This document shows positions 1-6,243 of a DNA stretch of 10,014 bases, one piece after another. Under the pieces are notes generated by a model. The model did not search any database and was not told where the DNA came from. It worked only from the letters and a program-made list of their open reading frames with translations. The stretch lies in the NCBI GenBank assembly GCA_905236465.1, contig CAJOQA010000312.1, positions 1 through 10,014 on the forward strand, given 5' to 3'. A program made the position numbers and the translations under genes. This DNA is from an uncultured Treponema sp. (GTDB lineage: Bacteria > Spirochaetota > Spirochaetia > Treponematales > Treponemataceae). Each line of letters opens with the position of its first letter. Positions within the stretch are counted from its first letter, which is position 1.

Positions 1-390
1 CGCTGGTTTGCACTAGAACTATTGCTTGTGCTTACAGTGCGCTGGTTTGCACTAGAATTACCGCTTGAGCTACCTGTACGCTGGTTTGCACTAGAACTAT
101 TGCTTGTGCTTACAGTGCGCTGGTTTGCACTAGAACTATTGCTTGAGTTTACAGTGCGCTGGTTTGCATTAGTGCTATTACTTGTGCTACCCGCACCTTG
201 GTTCGCACTAGAACCATTGCTTGAGCTAACTGCACGCTGGTTTGCATTAGAATTACTGCTTGAACTTACAGTGCGCTGGTTTGCATTAGTGCTATTACTT
301 ACGCTACCCGCCCCCTGGTTTGCGCTAGCCCCATTGCTTACACTAACTGCACCCTGATTTGTGTTAGAAGCATTATTTGTGCCAATCACA
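1..390 (-). repeat. In-frame 39-bp tandem repeat (minisatellite) encoding a 13-residue unit
   Basis: On the plus strand the motif CGCTGGTTTGCA and its variants recur at exactly 39-bp spacing, at 1, 40, 79, 118, 157, 196, 235, 274 and 313. A degenerate tenth unit starts at 352. On the coding (minus) strand one unit reads RTVSTSNSSSANQ and another RTGSSSGNSSANQ. The ANQ core is nearly invariant, while R/G, T/A and V/G alternate at the following positions. The period is divisible by three, so gain or loss of units keeps the frame. Units furthest from the window edge are the most diverged. The array continues past position 1, so its copy number is unknown. Confidence 0.95.
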
Positions 391-2081
391 TTGGCAATAT
401 CAGAGTATACAGGAGCAGTTTGTCCGCCAACAGCACTCGGTTCTTCAGGATTATAACCTATACCAGCAGAAGCAGCAGCCTCATCTCTAGCCTTTTGAGC
501 CAAGTCAGCCTGCTCTTTCAAGGATTTAGCCTTATCTAAAAGCGATGTAGCTTCTTTATCCTCACTATTTTTATCTAAAAGCCCCTGCAAAAGGGGAAGG
601 GCCTGATCATAAAGACCTGAATCTATAAAAGAATTAGCATTGTTCAAGGCTTCTTGTCTTTCTTTATTCTCAGTCTCAGCTATAAAGTCTGCGTGTTCTA
701 AGGCAGCGCTCTCTCGTAAAGATGAAGCAAGGTCTGCCAGTTCTTTAGCACGGCTGTCGTCGCTATCAACAGCAAGAATTTCTTCTAGCATAGAAATAGA
801 CTGATCGTACAGCCCCTTGTCAATATATCTTTGAGATAAGTCTATAGAAGAATCTTTTTTAGAAGAATCATAACCTTCCCTTCCAAATGGAAAGGCTAAA
901 ATAGCACCGGAAAAGCCTGCAAGCGGATCCGACTGTTTTTTAAGACCAACAGCTTGCTCAAAGTAATTATTTACCTCTGAATCATCAGAATCCTTAACAA
1001 GCATCCCATTTAAAACAGAGAAAGCCTTATCATAGTCTCCCTGCCCTATAAGGGTCTGAATTTCAGAAAGAGAATTTTTCCTTTCCTGCAAGGCCAATTC
1101 CCTTGCTAGCTTTTCAGCCTTTTTTGCAGCCCTTTCATCCTTTGTGGCATTCAAAGCAGCCATAGTTCCAACAACTGCACCAACTACAAGCAGGGCAACT
1201 ACAGCCACAATAGCGACTTTTTTAGCGCCACTTCCAGAATTTCCTGAATACTTTGGTTCTTTAACATCACTTTTTGCAGAAACAGCAGCCGGCATTTCAA
1301 AAACAGTATCTTCTTTCTCTTCCTGACTGTCCGGCTTCTTTTCGTCAGCTACAAGGGTCTTTTCTGAATCTGAAGATGTAGAAGCAAAAGAATCTGCAAA
1401 AGAAGAAGAAAATTTTGCCCCAGAAGGACTTTCCTCTGCGCTAGCCTCTGTTGTAACGGTAGCTGCTGTACGCCAAGAAGAAAAAGATGCTGGGCTTTTT
1501 TCCGCAACTGTCGTTTTTTCTTCATCAGCCTTACTCGTATCCGCAACTATTGTAGGCTCTGCCTTAGCAGAAGAAGACAAAGTCGTAGAAGACAAAAGAG
1601 AAGTTCTTGTAGCAGAACTTTTTTCCTCTGTCCTAGTAGACAACCTTGAAGGGCTTGTTGTTCTAGAGGAAAGACTTGAACTAGCCGTAGAAGTACTCGT
1701 CCTTGAAGAAGGGGTTCTCGTGCTTCTAGTTGTAGAAGTTTTAGCAGTAGAAGTAGCTCTAGTAGTAGCAGTCCTGCTAGTAGCAGTTCTAGTAGTTGCC
1801 CTTGTTACAGGAGTTTTTTCCTCTGCAACTGCAGAAGTAGCCCTTGTAGAACTTCTTGTTCTAGGCTTAACAGTACTTGCACTTTCTGTTTTTTCACTTG
1901 CGCTAGTACTTCTGCTTCTTGTCCTTGGACTTTTACTTGCAGCTTTTTCTGCTGCAGAAGAATCCGCAATAGTTTTATCAGAAGAAGCCTCACTTTTCCT
2001 AGTTGTAGTACTTCTTCTTGTTGAACTTTTTGTTTCCTTAACTTCTTTTTCCTCTTTATTCGAGTTCCGATTCGTAGCCAT
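1..2081 (-). CDS. Composite membrane protein: Ser/Thr/Arg-rich N-terminus, one TM helix, TPR-like repeats, 13-residue tandem-repeat tail (3' end off window)
   Basis: The frame is open from the ATG at 2081 to the left edge, giving about 693 visible residues with no stop codon. Residues 1-13 are MATNRNSNKEEKE. Residues about 15-215 are low complexity, dominated by Ser, Thr, Ala, Arg and Lys, with many TRT, SRT and STR triplets. After an acidic linker, one hydrophobic segment lies at about residues 289-312 (VAIVAVVALL...), preceded by Lys-Lys. Three TPR-like helical repeats follow near residues 340, 418 and 485, with the shared pattern [IF]-[GD]-x-G-x-YD-[QK]-[AS]. An N/S/Q/T-rich tail of 13-residue repeats begins near residue 565. 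The start overlaps the upstream gene by 26 bp, with a weak AAGGAA about 10 nt before it, so translation is probably coupled. The expected topology is a cytoplasmic N-terminus with the repeats outside the membrane. I recognise no named family; a role in the envelope or as a scaffold is inference. The real length is unknown. Confidence 0.85.
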   Translation of the reverse strand, partial: MATNRNSNKEEKEVKETKSSTRRSTTTRKSEASSDKTIADSSAAEKAASKSPRTRSRSTSASEKTESASTVKPRTRSSTRATSAVAEEKTPVTRATTRTATSRTATTRATSTAKTSTTRSTRTPSSRTSTSTASSSLSSRTTSPSRLSTRTEEKSSATRTSLLSSTTLSSSAKAEPTIVADTSKADEEKTTVAEKSPASFSSWRTAATVTTEASAEESPSGAKFSSSFADSFASTSSDSEKTLVADEKKPDSQEEKEDTVFEMPAAVSAKSDVKEPKYSGNSGSGAKKVAIVAVVALLVVGAVVGTMAALNATKDERAAKKAEKLARELALQERKNSLSEIQTLIGQGDYDKAFSVLNGMLVKDSDDSEVNNYFEQAVGLKKQSDPLAGFSGAILAFPFGREGYDSSKKDSSIDLSQRYIDKGLYDQSISMLEEILAVDSDDSRAKELADLASSLRESAALEHADFIAETENKERQEALNNANSFIDSGLYDQALPLLQGLLDKNSEDKEATSLLDKAKSLKEQADLAQKARDEAAASAGIGYNPEEPSAVGGQTAPVYSDIANVIGTNNASNTNQGAVSVSNGASANQGAGSVSNSTNANQRTVSSSSNSNANQRAVSSSNGSSANQGAGSTSNSTNANQRTVNSSNSSSANQRTVSTSNSSSANQRTGSSSGNSSANQRTVSTSNSSSANQ

Positions 2082-2847
2082 ATCCCACCGTTCCTTCAGC
2101 TCCTGCTGACATATTTTCTGTAGTTGTTCCCTGTAATGAGGCTGCAACGTCCTCTAAAAGACGTCTTTTTCTCTCTTCCTCTTCCCTGGCAAGCCTATCC
2201 GCCTCTGCCTGCCGGGCCGCAGCTTGACTCGTTCCTGCACCGCCAAGCCCTCCAATTCCTCCATTTCCGGTTTGGATTATAAGAGCCTGGGCAGGGTTTT
2301 CTCTTTGCATGCGCTCAACCTCAACATCTATAAGACCTATAATCTTTTCTATTTGGGGTCTCTGCTCAGTATCAGGGGCAAGTTCCAGGTATTTTATATA
2401 ATCTTCCCTACTCTCCCCATATTTACCGGCCCTAAGCCTAGCATTAGCCCTGTTAAGCACAGGAGAAGCATAAACTTCATCAGCCGCAATGGCTATAGTA
2501 TACCACTGCTCTGCATCGCTATAGTTTCCCATAGAAAAGGCTATATTACCTGCATTATACGCTATAATTTTCTGATTTGCATCGGGAACATTCATTCCTT
2601 CGTTACAAACTGCTAAAGCCTCATTGTAGTTTTTCGTTTGGTAATAAGCCAAAGCCAAATAGATATACGCTTTTGAATCAGCTCCATCCTTAACAGCTTT
2701 TACAAGGAAGGGGATTGCTTCTTCCGGCTTATTCTGCCTAAACAAGTCCTCTCCTTTTAAAAAGTCAGAATTCTGACCAAAACAAAAAGAAAAGCAAAAA
2801 ATACAATTTATGAGAACATAAGCAATAAACTTTTTTTTCTTTTTCAT
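2056..2847 (-). CDS. Exported TPR-repeat protein with Gly-rich linker and charged coiled-coil C-terminus
   Basis: The product is 263 residues. It begins with MKKKKK followed by a hydrophobic stretch (about 7-23) and a likely signal-peptidase-I site near FCFG-Q (24/25). The cysteines at 15, 18 and 22 do not sit in a convincing lipobox, so a lipoprotein is less likely. Tetratricopeptide-like helical pairs span about 29-160, with recognisable pieces such as GEDLFRQNKPEEAIPFL, YIYLALAYYQTKNYNEAL, YNAGNIAFSMGNYSDAEQWY and LNRANARLRAGKYGESREDY. A Gly-rich linker (about 194-205) follows, then an Ala/Glu/Arg segment (about 207-235) likely to form a charged helix. TPRs are protein-interaction modules, so an adaptor role in the periplasm or envelope is inferred. 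It is the first gene after a strong promoter, has a GGAGGGG ribosome site at 2858-2864, and its last codons overlap the next gene, which also carries TPR-like repeats. Confidence 0.9.
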   Translation of the reverse strand: MKKKKKFIAYVLINCIFCFSFCFGQNSDFLKGEDLFRQNKPEEAIPFLVKAVKDGADSKAYIYLALAYYQTKNYNEALAVCNEGMNVPDANQKIIAYNAGNIAFSMGNYSDAEQWYTIAIAADEVYASPVLNRANARLRAGKYGESREDYIKYLELAPDTEQRPQIEKIIGLIDVEVERMQRENPAQALIIQTGNGGIGGLGGAGTSQAAARQAEADRLAREEEERKRRLLEDVAASLQGTTTENMSAGAEGTVGYGYESELE

Positions 2848-2909
2848 CGCAAGCAGTCCCCTCCAATTTTATATTCAAGCATAGTAGCCCTATGTTGCCA
2901 TTTCATATC

Positions 2910-2938
2910 ATTATATGGTATAGTTCCTTTAATTTCAA
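2910..2938 (-). promoter_or_regulatory. Sigma-70-type promoter for the minus-strand TPR operon
   Basis: On the minus strand TTGAAA (2933-2938) is followed, after exactly 17 nt, by a perfect TATAAT (2910-2915). Transcription should start near 2903, leaving a leader of about 55 nt that includes GGAGGGG at 2858-2864, ten bases before the ATG. The site lies in the 239-bp gap between divergent genes. Confidence 0.8.
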
Positions 2939-3008
2939 TATGGGAAAGCTCTAAAAAGTTACTTAAAAAATGCTGACTTTTTTCAAATTGATTGTCTTGA
3001 TTGCCTAT

Positions 3009-3037
3009 TTGACATATTTGCTTAAAAAAGGTAATCT
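3009..3037 (+). promoter_or_regulatory. Possible promoter for the TPR/phosphoesterase/ParB-like operon
   Basis: A perfect TTGACA at 3009-3014 points toward the gene starting at 3087. The hexamer 17 nt further on is TAATCT (3032-3037), a poor -10. TCTAAA at 3035-3040 fits better by sequence but sits 20 nt from the -35. A weak or regulated promoter is plausible. The ribosome site GGAG (3076-3079), seven bases before the ATG, is clear. Confidence 0.4.
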
Positions 3038-3086
3038 AAATAAGAGAAATGGCATTTTTAAGTTATAAATAGGACGGAGACAAGAA

Positions 3087-4454
3087 ATGACACTAACAAC
3101 AGTCGTTATATTCAGCGTACTGATTGCATTTATAATTTTTATTTCTATTGTTTTAGTAAAAAGCATGGTAGCTCCTAAGAAATTGGGTAGCGTACAAAAA
3201 TTTATAAAGGCAGGCAAATATAACGCAGCTGAAAAAGCCGCAAAAGGAATGATTGCAAAAAATCCACGTGACATGTTGGCCCACTATTGGCTAGGACAGG
3301 CCTACTTAAAGGATAAAAAAACAGAACTAGCCTTTATGGAATACAAAACAGTCAACGAAAACGCAATTTTCAACGGTGATATCCCTGAAATTGAATTCCG
3401 TCATACGATGGCGGAATTATATGCAAAATACAAAGAGCCTCAGAATGCTGTAAAAGAATACCTTTTGCTCACCAAAAAGGAACCGCAAAATGCGGAAAAC
3501 TGCTTTAATGTGGGAAAAATGTACGAGCAACTTAACCAACCGGCTCCTGCCATTGCCTTCTATCAAAAAACTCTTCTATTAAATAAGAAACATTCAAAGG
3601 CCCATACTGCACTCGGTTATATGCTTTTCAGGTCAAAACAGTTTGCAGAAGCAAAGAAGGAAATAGACACAGCCATAAAGCTAAGCCCTGAAACTTTTTC
3701 AAACTACTATTATTTAGGTAAAATACTTAAAGAAAACAAGGATTATTCAGCCGCCTTAAAGGCATTTGAAAAGAGCGAAAGAGACATGGAATATAGGCAG
3801 CGGGCCCTTATAGAACGCGGTTCCTGCTATATGATGGTAGACCAAACAGACAACGCCATTGGAGAATTTTCACACGCAATCAGCTGCTCAAAAGATGAAA
3901 GCGGTCAGGAAACACTGTACGCCCGCTATTTTCTTGCGGCCTGCTACGAAAAAATCAGGAAAATCGACAAGGCTATCGAGCAGTGGGAAAAAATAAACCA
4001 ACGCAACAAAAAATTCAGGGATGTAAGTGCTAAATTGAATGAATACAAGGACTTACAGTCAAATGACAGCCTCAAGGAATACCTTACATCTGCCCCCCAG
4101 CAATTTGCTGAAGTCTGTAAAAAAACCGCACATTCCGCATACCAGCTTGTAGCCCAAAAGATTGAATCCACGAACTACGGCTGTATGATTCTTGCAACCG
4201 AGGACAAAAAAGACTCATGGATGAATTTACGAAAGCAAATTTTCTTGGTGGAATTCTATAGGGAAGCAGAACCTGTAGAAGAATCAGTTATCAGAAAAAT
4301 AGCTGATACTGTGAAAAACCAAAACTATTTTAAGGCGATAATTTTCTCAAGCTCAGGATTTTCTACAACAGCATTGAAATTTGCTGATGGCCGTCCCATA
4401 GTGCTTATCGGAAAGGAGCAGCTTGAGATAATTCTTTCTAAGGCAGGAATTTAG
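3087..4454 (+). CDS. Membrane-anchored TPR protein with a degenerate Mrr-like (restriction-endonuclease-fold) C-terminal domain
   Basis: The product is 455 residues. A single N-terminal membrane helix (about 5-25) has a Lys-containing region after it, which suggests that the bulk is cytoplasmic. TPR-type helical pairs cover about 33-310, for example IKAGKYNAAEKAAKGMI, HYWLGQAYLKDKKTELAF, CFNVGKMYEQLNQPAPAIAF, AHTALGYMLFRSKQFAEAKK and YYYLGKILKENKDYSAALKA. Residues about 350-455 follow the layout of the Mrr catalytic domain: a strand FLVEFYREAEPVEE, then FKAIIFSSSGFSTTAL, then PIVLIGKEQLEIIL at the end. In active Mrr enzymes the first strand carries Q/E-x-K, but here the aligned triplet is E389-F-Y391. 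The preceding catalytic Asp also seems to be replaced (YGCMILATED region). A non-cleaving binding or scaffolding role is inferred. The next gene starts one base after the stop codon. Confidence 0.88.
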   Translation: MTLTTVVIFSVLIAFIIFISIVLVKSMVAPKKLGSVQKFIKAGKYNAAEKAAKGMIAKNPRDMLAHYWLGQAYLKDKKTELAFMEYKTVNENAIFNGDIPEIEFRHTMAELYAKYKEPQNAVKEYLLLTKKEPQNAENCFNVGKMYEQLNQPAPAIAFYQKTLLLNKKHSKAHTALGYMLFRSKQFAEAKKEIDTAIKLSPETFSNYYYLGKILKENKDYSAALKAFEKSERDMEYRQRALIERGSCYMMVDQTDNAIGEFSHAISCSKDESGQETLYARYFLAACYEKIRKIDKAIEQWEKINQRNKKFRDVSAKLNEYKDLQSNDSLKEYLTSAPQQFAEVCKKTAHSAYQLVAQKIESTNYGCMILATEDKKDSWMNLRKQIFLVEFYREAEPVEESVIRKIADTVKNQNYFKAIIFSSSGFSTTALKFADGRPIVLIGKEQLEIILSKAGI

Positions 4455-4455
4455 C

Positions 4456-5232
4456 ATGACCTTTCTCTGCGTTTCCGATCAGGTAGACCCCCTGGTCTAT
4501 TCAAACAGCGTACAAGAACGCTACAAGGACATAGATGCCGTTCTTTGCGCAGGGGATCTCTCTATGGAATACGTAGATTTCATAGTTGATGCTTTGGGCA
4601 AACCAACTTTTTTTATATTCGGTAACCATGATTTGGAGGATTTTCCCCTATACCATAAGGGGCAAAGGGCACATAACCAGGCAGAAGCCATGGGCCTTAT
4701 GATGAATGAGGTTCAGGCAAGCATGAGAGGTCATGGGGCAGATTATGTAAGCAATAAGGTAATAGCCCACAAAAAGCTCTTTTTTACAAAGGCAGATGGA
4801 AACAAGAGCCCCCTCCTTATCGCAGGGGTTTCAGGTTCAATCCGCTACAACAACGGCTTGGATCAGTACACGAACAGGCAGATGTTCTTTCAGCTACTTA
4901 AGATGGTGCCAGCCCTGCTTCTCAATAAAATATTGTACGGACGATATCTTGATATATTCTTAACTCATGCTTCACCGCGTCACATTCACGACAAAGAGGA
5001 CCCCTGCCACAAGGGATTTGAATGTTTTAATTGGTTCATTAAGAAATTCAAACCTGCCCTTTTAGTGCACGGTCATATCCATCTTTATGATTTACAGGCT
5101 ACCCGCGTTACAAAAAGCCACGAGACTACGGTCGTTAACGCCTATAGCCATATAGTAATTGAATATACACCAGATTTTTCAAATCCCAAAGGAGATTCAA
5201 GTGGATCGATTAACATCCGCACAGACAGATGA
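4456..5232 (+). CDS. Calcineurin-like metallophosphoesterase
   Basis: The product is 258 residues. Metal-binding motifs appear in family order: VSDQVDP near the start (D8, with V10 where many members have His), AGD (D34), GNHD (56-59), LTHASP (H171) and HGHIH (H207, H209). These ligands bind a two-metal centre that hydrolyses phosphomono- or phosphodiesters. The VSD-x-VDP start followed by a GDL...EY segment and GNHD resembles a bacterial subfamily I recall from memory, so the missing His is probably a subfamily trait and not a defect. There is no signal peptide or membrane segment, so it should be cytosolic. The substrate cannot be told from sequence. It sits one base after the TPR/Mrr-like gene and overlaps the ParB-like gene by 32 bp, which argues for joint expression and a shared process. 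Confidence 0.9.
   Translation: MTFLCVSDQVDPLVYSNSVQERYKDIDAVLCAGDLSMEYVDFIVDALGKPTFFIFGNHDLEDFPLYHKGQRAHNQAEAMGLMMNEVQASMRGHGADYVSNKVIAHKKLFFTKADGNKSPLLIAGVSGSIRYNNGLDQYTNRQMFFQLLKMVPALLLNKILYGRYLDIFLTHASPRHIHDKEDPCHKGFECFNWFIKKFKPALLVHGHIHLYDLQATRVTKSHETTVVNAYSHIVIEYTPDFSNPKGDSSGSINIRTDR
5188..5203 (+). promoter_or_regulatory. Ribosome binding site that fixes a GTG start inside the preceding gene
   Basis: AAAGGAGA (5188-5195) lies six bases before GTG at 5201, within the last codons of the phosphoesterase gene. The earlier in-frame TTG at 5159 has no comparable site, so the GTG is the better start. Confidence 0.8.
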
Positions 5233-6133
5233 TGACTTTAACAAGGCACATTCAAAAGCTTTGTTCAATGAGATTCAGCACATCCTAAACCCAGAAGAGG
5301 CCGCCCTAATCTCTTTTACAGATATTAAAAAACTCTTAAAACCTAAAAATGAAGTTTACAAGGGTATGCAGGTGGTCCCCATAAAGCTGATTGTAGGCAG
5401 CGAAGGCAGATATAAGGATTTTGACAACCACTTTTTCCCAAAAAGCTCATTTTTAAAGTCCAGGTGGGAACATATCGACATGGCCCACATACAGAGCACC
5501 CCCCTTCCCGCTATTTCCCTGTATGAACTTGGGGGCCTGTATTTTGTCCGCGATGGCAACCACAGGGTTTCTGTTGCAAAGTCCCGCGGAGTGGAAACTT
5601 TAGATGCAGAAGTCGTAAGTTTGCAGAGTGAAATAAAATTAAAGGCTGGTTCAACAAAAGAGCAGATGGAAGCTCAAGTCATATACTATGAAAAAAGGGT
5701 TTTCTACAGCGAAACAAATTTTGGGGATATAACAGACTATTGGTGCTTAGATTTTAGCTCAACCGGTCAATATGATGTAATTTACAACCATATAATAACC
5801 CACCGCTACTACATAAATATGAACAGAAATGAAGAAATCCCCTTTGAAGATGCAGTGATGTCCTGGTTTGAAAACGTCTATCTGCCCGTTATCAGCGTTA
5901 TAAAATCCTACCATATATTAAGATTATTTAAAAACAGAACTCTTTCAGACTTGTACATCTACCTGATTAAGTATTGGGATGAACTCAAGAAAAAATTCGG
6001 AAATGAATTCAGCCTAGATGATGCAGCCAAAGATTTTAAGAAAATATACAGCAAAAACACTTTTTTTGGCAGAATAAAGAATTATTTTGAAAGAAAAAAA
6101 ATGAAAGAAGCCTCAAAACAGAGAACTTCTTAA
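5201..6133 (+). CDS. ParB/sulfiredoxin-fold protein with DGNHR motif
   Basis: With the GTG start the product is 310 residues. Residues about 56-140 form a ParB N-terminal-like domain: VVPIKLIVGSEGRYKDF, then RWEHIDMAHI, LPAISLYELGGLYFVRDGNHRV and VAKSRGVETLDAEV. The DGNHR block (118-122) matches the nucleotide- or phosphate-binding corner of the ParB/Srx superfamily, which includes CTP-binding ParB and kinases with DGHHR. No helix-turn-helix of classical ParB is evident. The C-terminal half (about 150-310) is helical, aromatic-rich and ends in a very basic tail. The GRY...RDGNHR arrangement resembles proteins annotated as ParB-like in other bacteria (from memory). Whether it binds DNA, hydrolyses nucleotides or phosphorylates something is not visible. 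It overlaps the phosphoesterase gene by 32 bp, and I see no clear terminator after it. Confidence 0.85.
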   Translation: MDRLTSAQTDDDFNKAHSKALFNEIQHILNPEEAALISFTDIKKLLKPKNEVYKGMQVVPIKLIVGSEGRYKDFDNHFFPKSSFLKSRWEHIDMAHIQSTPLPAISLYELGGLYFVRDGNHRVSVAKSRGVETLDAEVVSLQSEIKLKAGSTKEQMEAQVIYYEKRVFYSETNFGDITDYWCLDFSSTGQYDVIYNHIITHRYYINMNRNEEIPFEDAVMSWFENVYLPVISVIKSYHILRLFKNRTLSDLYIYLIKYWDELKKKFGNEFSLDDAAKDFKKIYSKNTFFGRIKNYFERKKMKEASKQRTS

Positions 6134-6171
6134 ATTCTATTATAAAACTGCCGATATTAGAAGAGATAATC

Positions 6172-6200
6172 TTGACGGTATAATATTTCAATGCTAAAAT
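6172..6200 (+). promoter_or_regulatory. Sigma-70-type promoter for the partner-switching operon
   Basis: TTGACG (6172-6177), a 17-nt spacer and TAAAAT (6195-6200) match the consensus at five of six bases each. The predicted start, near 6207, gives a leader of about 34 nt before the TTG start codon of the phosphatase gene. Confidence 0.75.
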
Positions 6201-6221
6201 ATAACTTGCATAATTGAAATA
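6184..6221 (+). repeat. Inverted repeat around the -10 box, possible operator
   Basis: TATTTCAAT (6184-6192) is the exact reverse complement of ATTGAAATA (6213-6221). Inside it, ATGC (6191-6194) pairs with GCAT (6208-6211). The repeat brackets the -10 hexamer and the expected start site. It could be bound by a regulator, or it could be an AT-rich coincidence. Confidence 0.45.
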
Positions 6222-6227
6222 GTGTAC

Positions 6228-6243
6228 AGGGAGTTGAATTTTG
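6228..6243 (+). promoter_or_regulatory. Ribosome binding site supporting a TTG start
   Basis: AGGGAG (6228-6233) is seven bases before TTG at 6241. The nearby ATG at 6250-6252 is out of frame, so the gene appears to use TTG, which may keep its expression low. Confidence 0.75.

Noticed and set aside
22..357. Plus-strand open frame encoding a Leu/Trp/Phe/Ala-rich repetitive peptide
   Set aside because: It is the complement of the 39-bp repeat in the minus-strand gene. It has no ribosome site, and the minus-strand frame is open for about 2 kb with sensible domains.
1..390. Possible CRISPR array because of regular spacing
   Set aside because: There are no unique spacers: the whole 39-bp period is repeated with point changes and codes in frame.
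1720..2109. Plus-strand open frame of Val/Leu-rich hydrophobic residues
   Set aside because: It is a shadow of the Ser/Thr/Arg codons (AGT, ACT, AGA) of the minus-strand gene, with no ribosome site.
2953..2982. AAAAAGT/ACTTTTT inverted repeat as a terminator or operator
   Set aside because: The arms are only seven A/T-rich pairs with a 16-base loop in AT-rich intergenic DNA, and no gene ends nearby.
5159..5200. Upstream TTG as the start of the ParB-like gene
   Set aside because: It has no ribosome site, whereas AAAGGAGA stands six bases before the GTG at 5201.
6134..6171. Terminator after the ParB-like gene
   Set aside because: AAGAAG/CTTCTT at the end of the gene can pair, but no T run follows, so termination here is unsupported.
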